A DNA stretch of 64,000 nucleotides. Origin: Thalassolituus sp. UBA1087 (GTDB taxonomy: Bacteria; Pseudomonadota; Gammaproteobacteria; Pseudomonadales; Oceanobacteraceae). Positions within the stretch are counted from its first letter, which is position 1; the number at the start of each line of letters is the position of its first letter. The position numbers and the translations under genes are program-made. The notes beneath the pieces are model-generated. The model had not been told where the DNA came from. It saw only the letters and a program-made list of their open reading frames with translations, and ran no database searches. Positions 34,308-43,087 of this stretch are shown one piece after another. The stretch is from positions 81,670 through 145,669 of the forward strand of contig DCCG01000005.1 in NCBI GenBank assembly GCA_002314145.1, in the 5' to 3' direction.

Positions 34308-34577
34308 CTAGCATCCCCCACCATCGCTTCCGCCACCTTCGCCTCCTGCACAACCACCGCCACCATCACCTGAGCCACCGGTAAAAAAGCCACCACTGTC
34401 TCTTCCTGACCTTTGGCCACCGGAAGCTTCAACAGCCGTAAGAATTTTTACAGAAAAGCCTGTGATAAAGACAGCGGTTAGTGCCGGTGCCAACAGGCTT
34501 TCAATAACCGAGTCGGAACTCAGATCGGTGATAATCCAGAAAACAACCAAACCGATGCCATTAATTATCCACCACAT
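34308..34577 (-). CDS. Small membrane protein with a Gly/Ser/Cys-rich tail
   Basis: This 89-aa protein has two hydrophobic segments (about 3-20 and 27-49) and then a tail of about 35 residues made mostly of Gly, Ser, Asp and two Cys (GGGGCAGGEGGGSDGGGC). The last residue is Cys. AGAGAGG lies seven bases upstream of ATG 34577, which supports translation. I do not recognise a family. It lies immediately upstream of the Tlde1-type pseudogene on the same strand and may share its promoter. Gly-rich tails of this kind occur in some membrane proteins of unknown function; whether it has any role with the toxin is unknown. Confidence 0.6.
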   Translation of the reverse strand: MWWIINGIGLVVFWIITDLSSDSVIESLLAPALTAVFITGFSVKILTAVEASGGQRSGRDSGGFFTGGSGDGGGGCAGGEGGGSDGGGC

Positions 34578-34982
34578 AGAAAAACCTCTCTGGTGACACC
34601 CGGAACGCTCAGGCTTCAGTCACTTCCACTTTCTGGTATTGCCATTTTAATTTTGCCGTTTTACAGCTTTGCCATTTTATTGCTTTGCCTGTCGGCTTTC
34701 GCCTTATGCGTTAACCTTTCCGGCTTTTCAGACAACGCGGTTTTCAGGCGGCCTGGCTTTCCCGAGAGCAGCGCGGCGTCTGTTGATGATACTCACAAAC
34801 ATATTCTATGGTGCTGACAGATATCTCAAAGATAAAAGGAAAAGCAAAGTGTGCGTTGAGCGCCAAGCTAGTGCCGGACCACCCGGCACTTATGTTTAAC
34901 GGGCTACCTGCTTTCTGAGACGGTGTGCAATCCTGATGCAGTATTCGGACTGCACACAGCACATCCTGCTATTGGGCGGCTA
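34578..34982. other. Intergenic part of the islet, no supported gene
   Basis: Short plus-strand frames exist, but they lack ribosome-binding sites and family resemblance. An inverted repeat GTGTGCA (34923-34929) / TGCACAC (34951-34957) with a 21-base loop lies downstream of the orphan 241-aa gene; it has no T run, so it is not a typical terminator. Confidence 0.5.
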
Positions 34983-35708
34983 TCAGGCCACCAAATTCCA
35001 GACGCCGTTGTTCTGACAGTTGATTATCTGCTGATCGATGGCAGCGATCTGGCTTTTAACCGCTTCCCAGTTACTTGTTTTCATCTTCTGCTGGTCTGTT
35101 ATGGCCGCAGCGTAATCAATACTTTCGTGGTCGGCCAGAGCAGCAACCCGGCTGTCATAGTGCTCCTGCCGGATATTAATCCACACGTCCGGATTATGCT
35201 CTGAAGTGTAAATCAATGCCTGACGCAGCTTTACCGGTACCGATTCAGCTCTGGCATTGCCATTGCGGTCGGTGAAGTTCAGCGGCTTACGCTGGTCGAT
35301 ATCCACAATATAATAAAAGCGGCGGTTCTGGCTCAGCACCCAGTTGGCAATGCCTTCGAAAGGAATCATGGCGGTATTCAGCCCATGGGAACCAATCACA
35401 GTGTTGTAATTGGAATAGCGCCGTTCATGCAGCTGGCCAGCGCTTACCCCGATCAGGTGAACCCGTTCCCAGCTACGCCCAAGGCCAGAATCCCGGTCGC
35501 CGATGACAGCACCAAGATCACCACTGATCAGCCCCATGGAAGAGCGCGCCATATCCCCCGGTAAAGGGCCGATATGGCCAGTCTGATTGTGCAGCGCACG
35601 ATGTAACACCCCTTCCGGGATATGAATCGGGCTGGCACTGGCACACCAGCTAAGTGGTCCGGCAATATCATAGCCGCTGGAGCTCAGTCGGAAGTACATG
35701 GCATTCAT
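34983..35708 (-). CDS. Orphan 241-aa protein, possible nuclease-type toxin
   Basis: I do not recognise this protein with confidence. It has no signal peptide and no clear membrane helix. One stretch, RVHLIG followed about 25 residues later by GLNTAMIPFEGIANWVL and then RRFYYIVDI, has the order of elements seen in DNA/RNA non-specific endonucleases of the NucA type (RGHLI, then N-x-MLPFE, then a V-x-Y-x-V strand). That is a weak, by-eye resemblance. The C-terminal 60 residues are helical and charged. The start is ATG 35708 or ATG 35699, with AGGG nearby. It lies next to the Tlde1 locus in an AT-richer islet, which suits an accessory effector. Confidence 0.55.
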   Translation of the reverse strand: MNAMYFRLSSSGYDIAGPLSWCASASPIHIPEGVLHRALHNQTGHIGPLPGDMARSSMGLISGDLGAVIGDRDSGLGRSWERVHLIGVSAGQLHERRYSNYNTVIGSHGLNTAMIPFEGIANWVLSQNRRFYYIVDIDQRKPLNFTDRNGNARAESVPVKLRQALIYTSEHNPDVWINIRQEHYDSRVAALADHESIDYAAAITDQQKMKTSNWEAVKSQIAAIDQQIINCQNNGVWNLVA

Positions 35709-36203
35709 CCCTGAAAATAAAAAATATCTTGCCCCAGCACGGAAGCGACGACAAGTAAAAGCTTATGCTCAGTTCACCGACATTTTATACCCGCCAATAC
35801 TAAAAACCCGGCGATAAATGTCAGCCAACAAAGTTATGACGAAAACATCCGCCCAATCCGGTACCAGTGTACATTGGCGCAGTGTCAAAACCGGTTCAGT
35901 CAACGAATGATCTGCCGCCCGGTATGGCAACCGGAAGAAGAAATATGATGAGCAGCGGGAATAGTTGGCCAGCGGTGACTAAGTATTTTTTATGATATTT
36001 AACACACTGAAATCCCATCAATATTTTAATCAGAGTGTCATAAAATTGTACATGATTGATGGCTGATACTGAGCTCCGGATAATCAGTCTTTTATACAAT
36101 TCCTCTCCGGACTAAGGCTTTATCCTCTTTGCTTTCTGTCTGCCGCTCTGCCTTAAGAGCCTCACACTGAGTATGTAAAAAGGTAAAATTTTTTTATCCG
36201 GCC
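35709..36203. other. AT-rich non-coding region upstream of hsp20
   Basis: No convincing gene. A minus-strand frame of 67 codons (35896-36099) has a TTG start and no family resemblance. The stretch is AT-rich relative to the window and joins the islet to the Hsp20 promoter. Confidence 0.5.
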
Positions 36204-36233
36204 CTTGAAAGCATTCACAGCGACCCTATTTTA
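36204..36233 (+). promoter_or_regulatory. Sigma-32-type heat-shock promoter of hsp20
   Basis: GCCCTTGAA contains the -35 core CTTGAA at 36204-36209. After 14 bases comes CCCTATTTTA (36224-36233), close to the sigma-32 -10 consensus CCCCATTTA. This predicts a leader of about 100 bases before the Hsp20 start at 36341. Confidence 0.78.
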
Positions 36234-36267
36234 ATACTCAGCGAAGCTCTGATCAGGCTTAAAATTC

Positions 36268-36305
36268 AGTACCACGGTGTCCGAAAAGCCCGGCGGTACT
36301 TTTTA
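36268..36305 (+). promoter_or_regulatory. Hairpin in the hsp20 leader
   Basis: AGTACC (36268-36273) pairs with GGTACT (36295-36300) and is followed by TTTTT. It could be a weak attenuator or part of a temperature-responsive leader. No classical ROSE anti-Shine-Dalgarno pairing was evident by eye. Confidence 0.35.
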
Positions 36306-36340
36306 AAACTGTTGTTAATGTTCTCAAAGGAGGATGTTGT

Positions 36341-36769
36341 ATGAGCTTATTCCCGACGACCCGTTCCGGTTTATTTGACGACCTTTTTAATGAAGTGGCC
36401 AATGGCTTTTATGTAAAACCATTGCATGGCCAGGCTTTGCCTAAGCAGATTCATGTACAGGTTAATGAAAGTGATGAAGCTTACAGTATTCAGGCGGAAT
36501 TACCTGGCGTAGCCAAAGACGATATCCACGTGGATATCGACGGCAATTTGGTGACACTGAAAGCGGAAGTAAAACAGCACGACAGCCAGAAAGAAGGCGA
36601 TCAGGTGCTGCGCAGTGAACGCTATTACGGCAGTGTTTCGCGCAGTTTCGAATTGCCTCAGGAAGTCGAGACAGAAACCGCCTCTGCAAAGTATGAAAAT
36701 GGCATCCTGTTGCTGACATTACCCAAACGTCAGCAACCATCCGCCAGCAAACGTTTGCAGATTCAGTAA
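36341..36769 (+). CDS. Small heat-shock protein, Hsp20/alpha-crystallin family
   Basis: This 142-aa ATP-independent holdase has an alpha-crystallin domain (about 38-130) with YSIQAELPGVAKDDIHVDID, RYYGSVSRSFELP and the YENGILLLTLPK strand typical of class-A bacterial Hsp20. A short C-terminal tail follows. AAAGGAGG sits at good spacing before ATG 36341. A sigma-32-like promoter upstream predicts heat induction. Confidence 0.95.
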   Translation: MSLFPTTRSGLFDDLFNEVANGFYVKPLHGQALPKQIHVQVNESDEAYSIQAELPGVAKDDIHVDIDGNLVTLKAEVKQHDSQKEGDQVLRSERYYGSVSRSFELPQEVETETASAKYENGILLLTLPKRQQPSASKRLQIQ

Positions 36770-36785
36770 GCAATCCTGCCCGGCG

Positions 36786-37193
36786 TTATGCCGGGTTCTC
36801 TGACAGGCGCTGCAGTAACGTCAGCGCCTGTTGTTGTGTCAGTGCAGAAGGATCAAACCGGTTCTGCCCCAGTTCTGACAACAGCCGGTAAAAATGATCC
36901 GATGCCGGGGCAAACCCCATTTGCCATTCAGTAAACACCGGCTGTTCAATTACGTCATAACTGATGATCACAATCTCGTCGTGACGGGCATCATCAGCGA
37001 TACTCAGATACAGCTCATTAACGGCTTCACGCTCCCCTTCCAGTGCCTGCAGAAAGTAGCGTTGTTCGTAACATAACATGCCACAGATATGTAACGAGTC
37101 GTTATTCGGGCGGGCAACATCCAGTATCTGCTGTACATCCAGTAATGACATATCCCGTGTCGCCACTGAGTAGTAAACCAGTCGAACCAACAT
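36786..37193 (-). CDS. BLUF domain blue-light sensor protein
   Basis: This 135-aa protein is a short BLUF protein, almost all sensor domain. It has the flavin-binding Tyr in LVYYS (Y7), an Asn pair in ARPNN (N30/N31), the photoswitch Gln in YFLQALEGE (Q49) and the EWQMGF block with the conserved Trp and Met. BLUF proteins bind FAD and shift its hydrogen bonding in blue light. No output domain is fused, so it must act on a partner. It is divergent from a histidine kinase gene with 113 bases between the starts, a strong hint for the partner. The helical C-terminus of about 40 residues may be the contact surface. Confidence 0.93.
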   Translation of the reverse strand: MLVRLVYYSVATRDMSLLDVQQILDVARPNNDSLHICGMLCYEQRYFLQALEGEREAVNELYLSIADDARHDEIVIISYDVIEQPVFTEWQMGFAPASDHFYRLLSELGQNRFDPSALTQQQALTLLQRLSENPA

Positions 37194-37306
37194 AACAAGC
37201 TCTCCATATAACCAAAGAGAAACAATCAGCTTAGCAACATTGCAGACCGGTCTAAGCCTGGCCGTTGCCGGGTCTAAGCTGAGTGTAGATCAGGTTGGAG
37301 TATGTT

Positions 37307-39133
37307 ATGGCCGCACACGAACTGTCTTTTTCTCAACCCCCACAATGGGCCTTAATCGGCGAGTTACCGTTTTCATCAGTCGATCTTACAGCCCAGGGCC
37401 TGTCGCTGCCCTGTAATATGTCCCGGGCAGCCAGCCCGGAGCACTCCGGCTATCTGTCGGTTCCCTGCTCAGCAGATAACGACAGGGCGCTGAAAAAGTG
37501 GTTAAAAAAGCAATGGCATCTGCCGCTGCTGGTTGTGACCATGAATACCGTCAACGCCGGTGAATACATAGCGCTGCTCAGGTTTTTACGCCAGGATTTA
37601 AGCAATACAACGACCCGGCTGATCTGTTTTGTTCCCCCCGCCATCAGACAGCAATTATTGCCGGAGTTGTCCGCACTGAAAATTCATCACCTGTATCAGC
37701 TGAATGATTTACAGGCTGATTTTCTGGCCAGCCTGATCGGCCAGGAATGGCAGGAATACTCAGCGGCCGAGCAATTGCGCAGCCGCCGTAATCACGAACT
37801 GGAACTGCTCACGTTTCTGGCCCGCATGAACCGTGAAGCGGAATTCAGCACACAACAGATGGCGGAACTGGCCAGCCTGCTGCAGGGACTGATTCAGGCC
37901 AGTGCTCTGCTGTATGTCAATGACGACGCCGGGCTGTGTGGCGTTTATCCGCCGCCACTGGCGGTCAGCCAGTCCTGGCAAAATATTGCTGAACAGGCAC
38001 TGGCGGCCGATATTTCCGCTGACCGGCCGCTGCTGTTGCAACTTGACCGCAGCCGTCAGGAGCACAGTGCAGCATCAGCCTTAACCTCCCACCCTATCAG
38101 TGCCAGTATTCTTTTTCCTCTGCGTTGTTATGAAAAAACCAGTACCTGGTTCATTGCTTTTTTAACCGAAGAAGCTGCCAGCCAGCTGGACGTCGCGCGT
38201 TTAAGCCTGCTGGAGAAAACCGTGGAACAGATACGCACACAACTGGAACGTCAGCTGTCCGAAAGCCGCCTGAAAATTCAGTACCAGCGGCTGCAGAATA
38301 CCTTGTCCAGACTGCACCAGACACAGGAGCAGCTTTATCATTCAGAAAAGCTGTCTGCGGTAGGACAACTGGCTGCGGGCATTGCTCATGAAATCAACAA
38401 TCCTGTGTCCTTTATTATGAGTAATTTTGAGCCACTGGATGAGTATATTCAGACCATGTCACGCATGCTGAACCTGCACGAAGAATTCACCCACGCCATT
38501 CATCAGGGCGATGACGTTATCGGCAGCCGTCTGCGCCAACAGATCAGCCAGGAGCGGGAAGCGGCAGACCTGGAATTTATGATGGAAGATATTTATTCGC
38601 TGGTGAATGAATCCAAAAACGGTTTAAAGCGGGTCAGCGATATTGTCACCAACCTGCGAACCTTTGCCCGCCGCGACGGACTGGAAACCTCTGCGATGGA
38701 TTTATGCGAGTGTATACACAGTGCCGTCAATCTGATGAAGCATCAGCTCAACAGCGGCATCGACACCCGCACTGAACTCCCGCAAAGCGCTGTCATTGAA
38801 GGCAACCCCGGCTTACTGGGGCAGGTGATCGTCAACCTGATCCAGAACGCTGTGCATGCCATGCAGGGTCACGGAGTACTGTCTGTCAGGCTGTATCAGC
38901 AGGATAATATCTGGTTACTGGAGGTTGAAGACTCAGGCAGTGGCATCCCGCAGGAGATACAGTCAAAAATATTTGACCCTTTTTTCACTACCAAAGAAAT
39001 CGGCAAAGGCACCGGGCTGGGCTTATCCACAGTATACAGTATTATTCAGCGCCATCAGGGGGATATAAAGGTCAGCAGCGTGCCGGGTAAAACCTGCTTC
39101 CGGGTTTCGCTGCCTGCCCATAAAACGGATTAA
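37307..39133 (+). CDS. Sensor histidine kinase, divergent from the BLUF gene
   Basis: This 608-aa cytoplasmic kinase has no membrane helix. The N-terminal 150 residues look like a degenerate receiver fold (LPLLVVTMNTV, RLICFVPP). A GAF-like region follows (about 165-330), then a coiled coil, then HisKA with the phosphoacceptor His361 in AGIAHEINNP. The ATPase domain has intact boxes: VNLIQNAVHAM, VEDSGSGIP, FDPFFTTKE and GTGLGLSTVY. No response regulator gene is adjacent. ATG 37307 follows GGAG; the TTG-opened frame from 37295 is less likely. I infer that the BLUF protein feeds into it. Confidence 0.9.
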   Translation: MAAHELSFSQPPQWALIGELPFSSVDLTAQGLSLPCNMSRAASPEHSGYLSVPCSADNDRALKKWLKKQWHLPLLVVTMNTVNAGEYIALLRFLRQDLSNTTTRLICFVPPAIRQQLLPELSALKIHHLYQLNDLQADFLASLIGQEWQEYSAAEQLRSRRNHELELLTFLARMNREAEFSTQQMAELASLLQGLIQASALLYVNDDAGLCGVYPPPLAVSQSWQNIAEQALAADISADRPLLLQLDRSRQEHSAASALTSHPISASILFPLRCYEKTSTWFIAFLTEEAASQLDVARLSLLEKTVEQIRTQLERQLSESRLKIQYQRLQNTLSRLHQTQEQLYHSEKLSAVGQLAAGIAHEINNPVSFIMSNFEPLDEYIQTMSRMLNLHEEFTHAIHQGDDVIGSRLRQQISQEREAADLEFMMEDIYSLVNESKNGLKRVSDIVTNLRTFARRDGLETSAMDLCECIHSAVNLMKHQLNSGIDTRTELPQSAVIEGNPGLLGQVIVNLIQNAVHAMQGHGVLSVRLYQQDNIWLLEVEDSGSGIPQEIQSKIFDPFFTTKEIGKGTGLGLSTVYSIIQRHQGDIKVSSVPGKTCFRVSLPAHKTD

Positions 39134-39139
39134 CCGGAA

Positions 39140-40807
39140 TCAGTTCTGTTCCACCAGGTAGTCGATATATTCATCGCGCAGTGAGCGCTTCTGCAGTTTG
39201 CCGGTGGCAGTGTGCGGCAATTCAGGGACAAACAGCACATCGTCCGGCAACCACCATTTTGCTACCTGGCCTTCCAGGTATTGCAGAATATCTTCTTTGT
39301 TTAAATTGGCTCCCTGCTGCTGCACAATAAACAACAGTGGCCGTTCATCCCATTTCTGATGACGCACGCCGATAACACAGGCTTCCAGCACCTGAGGGTG
39401 ACCAACCGCGGCATTTTCAAGATCGATACTGGAAATCCATTCACCACCGGATTTCACCACATCTTTGGCACGGTCAACAATCTGCAGATAGCTGTTTTCA
39501 TCGATTACCGCAATATCACCGGTATCAAACCAACGGTTACCCTGCTGATCGATAAAAAAGGATTCCGGCTTTTCATTTTTATAATAGGCTTCCAGCACCC
39601 AGGGGCCACGCACTCTTAAATAACCCCGGGTTTTGCCGTCATGAATTAATGGTTCATCATCTTCACCAAAGATTTCCAGCTGAATACCAAACATGGGCTT
39701 GCCGGCGGTCGTCTGTATGCGATAGCGTTCATCGTCGCTCATGTGTTGCATGGCTTTCGTTCTCGCGCCCAGTGTCGCCAGTGGCGAGGTTTCCGTCATG
39801 CCCCAGATCGGCAGCAGGTACACGCCGTATTCTTTGTCCAGTTTTTCCACCAGCGAGCGCGGTGACGCCGAGCCCCCGACTCCTACGGTTTTTACCGAGT
39901 CCATGCGTTTGTTTTCTTTTTTCAGATAATCCAGCAACCCTAACCACACCGTCGGCACACCCAGCATTAAATCCACCTGCGCAAATTCAATTAACTCGTG
40001 CAGACTTTTACCGTCCATGCCATCGCCGGGCAGCACCAGTGTCGCACCGGCCATGGGGGCAATATAAGGCATCCCCCAGGCACAGACGTGATACATAGGC
40101 ACCACCGGCATCACCACAGAATCCGCCGAGACATTCAGCGCATCCGGATTACGGCTGGCGAACGCATGCTGAATGGTGGAGGCGTGGGAATATAAAACAC
40201 CTTTCGGGTTACCTGTGGTGCCGGAGGTGTAACACAGACAGGCGGCGGTTTCGGCAGAGAACGACGGCCAGCTGAATTCTTCCGGCTGAGCCGCTAACAG
40301 GGCTTCATAATTGATCGGATTGGGCAGACTGGTTTCCGGCATCTGCGCTTCATCCACCATAAAGATAAATCCGCGCACGGAAGTTAACTGTTCTGCTACC
40401 GGCTCCAGCAGGCGCGCAAAACAGGCGTCCAGAAACACATAACAGTCTTCGGCATGATTGATAATGTATTCGATCTGTTCGCTGTATAAACGCGGGTTAA
40501 CCGTATGACAAACCGCACCGCTTCCGGATATGGCGTAATAGCATTCAAGATGGCGGTAGCCGTTCCACGCTAACGTCGCGACCCGGTCACCGGGCTGTAC
40601 ACCCAGAAACTGCAGCGCATTGGCCAGCCGTTTTGAACGCGCCAGCGCGTCACGATAAGCGTAACTGTGAATATCACCTTCCAGCCGGCGGCTGATAACC
40701 TGCTGGTCACCATGATGACGGGCGGCGTATTCCAGCAGGTCAGAAATCAGCAGAGGCTGGGTCATCATTTGCCCGGGGTGCGTTTGCATAGTCATAAGCG
40801 TATCCAT
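39140..40807 (-). CDS. AMP-forming medium/long-chain fatty-acid-CoA ligase (AlkK-like)
   Basis: This 555-aa adenylate-forming enzyme activates fatty acids to acyl-CoA with ATP. The P-loop-like motif is CYTSGTTGNPKGVLYSH, the second core motif is GMTETSP, and the hinge is FDTGDIAVIDENSYLQIVDR with the catalytic Lys near the end (TATGKLQKRSLR). It most resembles the medium-chain AlkK type used in alkane and fatty-acid metabolism. ATG 40807 (MDTLMTMQTH) is preferred to the long frame from 40954, though its ribosome-binding site is weak and ATG 40795 is also possible. Confidence 0.88.
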   Translation of the reverse strand: MDTLMTMQTHPGQMMTQPLLISDLLEYAARHHGDQQVISRRLEGDIHSYAYRDALARSKRLANALQFLGVQPGDRVATLAWNGYRHLECYYAISGSGAVCHTVNPRLYSEQIEYIINHAEDCYVFLDACFARLLEPVAEQLTSVRGFIFMVDEAQMPETSLPNPINYEALLAAQPEEFSWPSFSAETAACLCYTSGTTGNPKGVLYSHASTIQHAFASRNPDALNVSADSVVMPVVPMYHVCAWGMPYIAPMAGATLVLPGDGMDGKSLHELIEFAQVDLMLGVPTVWLGLLDYLKKENKRMDSVKTVGVGGSASPRSLVEKLDKEYGVYLLPIWGMTETSPLATLGARTKAMQHMSDDERYRIQTTAGKPMFGIQLEIFGEDDEPLIHDGKTRGYLRVRGPWVLEAYYKNEKPESFFIDQQGNRWFDTGDIAVIDENSYLQIVDRAKDVVKSGGEWISSIDLENAAVGHPQVLEACVIGVRHQKWDERPLLFIVQQQGANLNKEDILQYLEGQVAKWWLPDDVLFVPELPHTATGKLQKRSLRDEYIDYLVEQN

Positions 40808-40984
40808 GCCATGGTTCTGGTTGAAGGAGAAATGCAGTGGGAATACCCTGACTATATAAAGGCCGCCGGGAGATCGCCTTACCCGATTGAATAAGACGAC
40901 CCATAAATCAGCTTTATGTATTAGAGCCCGTTCTGACAAACTGAACAGGCGCAAATGCAGGGGCGCACAGCAACGCCCTGCCGC

Positions 40985-42934
40985 TCAGATTTTAAAATGC
41001 CCGATCAGGTCGTCGAGGTTGCCTGCCATCACCGCCAGCTGCTGGCTGGAGTTTACGGTGCGGTCGACATTTTCACGCGAGAGCTGACTGATCTGATGCA
41101 TTTCAGCCACATGACTGCTGACGTGTTCTGCGGCGACGCTCTGCTCTTCCGTTGCCGCGGCAATACGGCTGTTCATGTCGGTAATTTTATTCACCGCGGC
41201 GCTGATATTGGTCAGCGCAGAGCCTGATTTATCCGCTTCTGACACACAGGCGGTGACGGTTTCGCGGCTTACGGCCATCCGCGCGACCGCCTGATCACTG
41301 CTGTCACGCAGGGCTTCAATCATGCTCTGAATTTCTTCCGTGGCTTCCTGACTGCGCCCGGCAAGATTGCGTACTTCATCGGCCACCACCGCAAAGCCCC
41401 GTCCCTGCTCACCGGCGCGGGCGGATTCAATGGCGGCATTCAGAGCCAGCAGATTGGTCTGCTCAGCAATGGCACGGATGCTGTCCAGAATAGAGCCGAT
41501 GTCCTGAGTGCGTTCCGCCACCTGAGTGATATTGGCTGCGGTTTCGCTGAGGTCGGTTTCCAGGCGACTGACCGAATGAATGGTGTTGTCCACCAGCAAG
41601 CGTCCCTGTTCGGCTTCGACCCGTGCTTCATCGGCGGCCCCGGAGGCATCCTGAGCATTGCCCGCCACGGTACGGATGGAGCTGGCCATCTGATTAATGG
41701 CCGTGGAGATCTGATCGGCCTTCTGCATCAGCTCATCGGCGCCGCGCAGATTGGCTCCGGTCACATCATTGAGGGTTTCTGATTCTGCTGTCAGCGTGGT
41801 AGCGGTGGAAGACAGGCTGGTCATCACGCCTCTGAGATTATCGGCGGTTTTCTGCAGCGCGGCTAACAGGCGACTGGTTTCGTTAGAGCCACTGTGATCC
41901 AGACTGACGTTCAGGTCACCGGAAGCAACCACATTGGCGGCCTCTACCGCCCGGTTCACCGGTCGCACGATGCCACGGGTTACCAGCACCGAGAACACCA
42001 CACCGATCACAACTGCCAGTACAGAAAATACGATGATACGCAGCATAGTGCTGCTGTCCTGCTGCTGGATCGACTCGCCCAGCGATGCCTGTTGCGTACT
42101 CAGACGTTCACTGAGCTCCGTTAAAATGGAGGTAATCTGAGGGCCGCTGCTGTCGAGCTGCTGACTGACGATGGCGTGTCCTTCCACCGTCAGTTCATAC
42201 ACCTGTTCGGCCGTGCTCAGATAATCGTTGTAGGCCTGACGGAATTCGCCGATCAGTTCCTGGGTATCCTCATCACTGACACTGCCCTGCAGGGTATCAA
42301 TGCGGTAACTCAGTTCGTTCTGCAGTTGCGTCATGGCAAATTCATAATCATCGGCGCGGTTGGATTTAAGAAAAATATTGAAATACAGACGCCCGAGAAA
42401 CATAGCTTCCTGCACTCGGGAGGCGTAAAAAGTAGGCTTGGTTTCACCATCGAGATAGGCATATTCAACAATGGTGCTGATCGCTTCCCGCATGCGCTGA
42501 CCCGCCGGTAACAGTGCATTCTGAATAACCGCTTCACGTTCGTGACTGTTATTAACAGCAGCGTTAAAGGCGGCATCATAGTCATGCTGCAAGGAGCGGA
42601 TTTTCTCTAACTCGCCGGTTTGTTTCGTCGCCGTCAGACGCTCATCCATGCTGTTCAGCGTCTGCTCCATATTCGCCATCTGTTGCTGGTAGAGGCTGTA
42701 ATCATCATCCCGGCCATGAATCAGAAAATCCTTCACCGCCATATGGGTGGCCAGCATCTCCGCCCTCAGCAGGCCGGCCTCACTGCTGACCGATGAAGAA
42801 GCACGGTACTGTGAAAAACCGGTCTGCAGACCCGCCAGGTCCGCTACTGTGGTGATGGCCACGATAATAAAAACCGCCATCACCAGTCCCTGGGCAAACC
42901 CTATCTGCCGCCCCAGTCTGAGTCTCTTTAACAT
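40985..42934 (-). CDS. Methyl-accepting chemotaxis protein with a helical-bundle periplasmic domain
   Basis: This 649-aa chemoreceptor has a first membrane helix at about 9-31, a periplasmic all-helical sensor of about 270 residues, a second membrane helix near 310-330, a HAMP domain and a long cytoplasmic signalling hairpin. The hairpin tip reads NAAIESARAGEQGRGFAV. It binds CheW/CheA. The ligand is unknown. ATG 42934 has AGGGA upstream; the longer frame from 43003 does not look coding. The C-terminus has no CheR-docking pentapeptide. Confidence 0.92.
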   Translation of the reverse strand: MLKRLRLGRQIGFAQGLVMAVFIIVAITTVADLAGLQTGFSQYRASSSVSSEAGLLRAEMLATHMAVKDFLIHGRDDDYSLYQQQMANMEQTLNSMDERLTATKQTGELEKIRSLQHDYDAAFNAAVNNSHEREAVIQNALLPAGQRMREAISTIVEYAYLDGETKPTFYASRVQEAMFLGRLYFNIFLKSNRADDYEFAMTQLQNELSYRIDTLQGSVSDEDTQELIGEFRQAYNDYLSTAEQVYELTVEGHAIVSQQLDSSGPQITSILTELSERLSTQQASLGESIQQQDSSTMLRIIVFSVLAVVIGVVFSVLVTRGIVRPVNRAVEAANVVASGDLNVSLDHSGSNETSRLLAALQKTADNLRGVMTSLSSTATTLTAESETLNDVTGANLRGADELMQKADQISTAINQMASSIRTVAGNAQDASGAADEARVEAEQGRLLVDNTIHSVSRLETDLSETAANITQVAERTQDIGSILDSIRAIAEQTNLLALNAAIESARAGEQGRGFAVVADEVRNLAGRSQEATEEIQSMIEALRDSSDQAVARMAVSRETVTACVSEADKSGSALTNISAAVNKITDMNSRIAAATEEQSVAAEHVSSHVAEMHQISQLSRENVDRTVNSSQQLAVMAGNLDDLIGHFKI

Positions 42935-43050
42935 TGAAATGTCCCTGCTGAACGTGAATCCATCTGCCGGCGAAGGGCAGAAAACGATGTGATAACCAGA
43001 CACCCAAAAAGCACCGGGCAGGTAAACACCAGAAAAAAGTCTGATTACCA

Positions 43051-43087
43051 GGGCCTGTTACACTAAGTGAATAGTGTTAACAGGCCC
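43051..43087. repeat. Long imperfect inverted repeat upstream of the chemoreceptor gene
   Basis: GGGCCTGTTACACT pairs with AGTGTTAACAGGCCC through one bulged base and an 8-base loop. It lies 117-153 bases upstream of the chemoreceptor start and about 170 bases past the thiolase stop. There is no T run on either side. It is not an integron attC by core-site rules. Confidence 0.75.

Noticed and set aside
34593..34899. Two overlapping plus-strand frames of 74-76 codons, one hydrophobic
   Set aside because: No ribosome-binding site, overlap in different frames and no similarity that I can recognise.
35896..36099. 67-codon minus-strand frame with a hydrophobic C-terminus
   Set aside because: TTG start with the AG-rich stretch too close to it, no family resemblance, AT-rich non-coding context.
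43051..43087. Integron attC site
   Set aside because: The outer GTT-containing cores do not fit GTTRRRY/RYYYAAC and no integrase gene is near.
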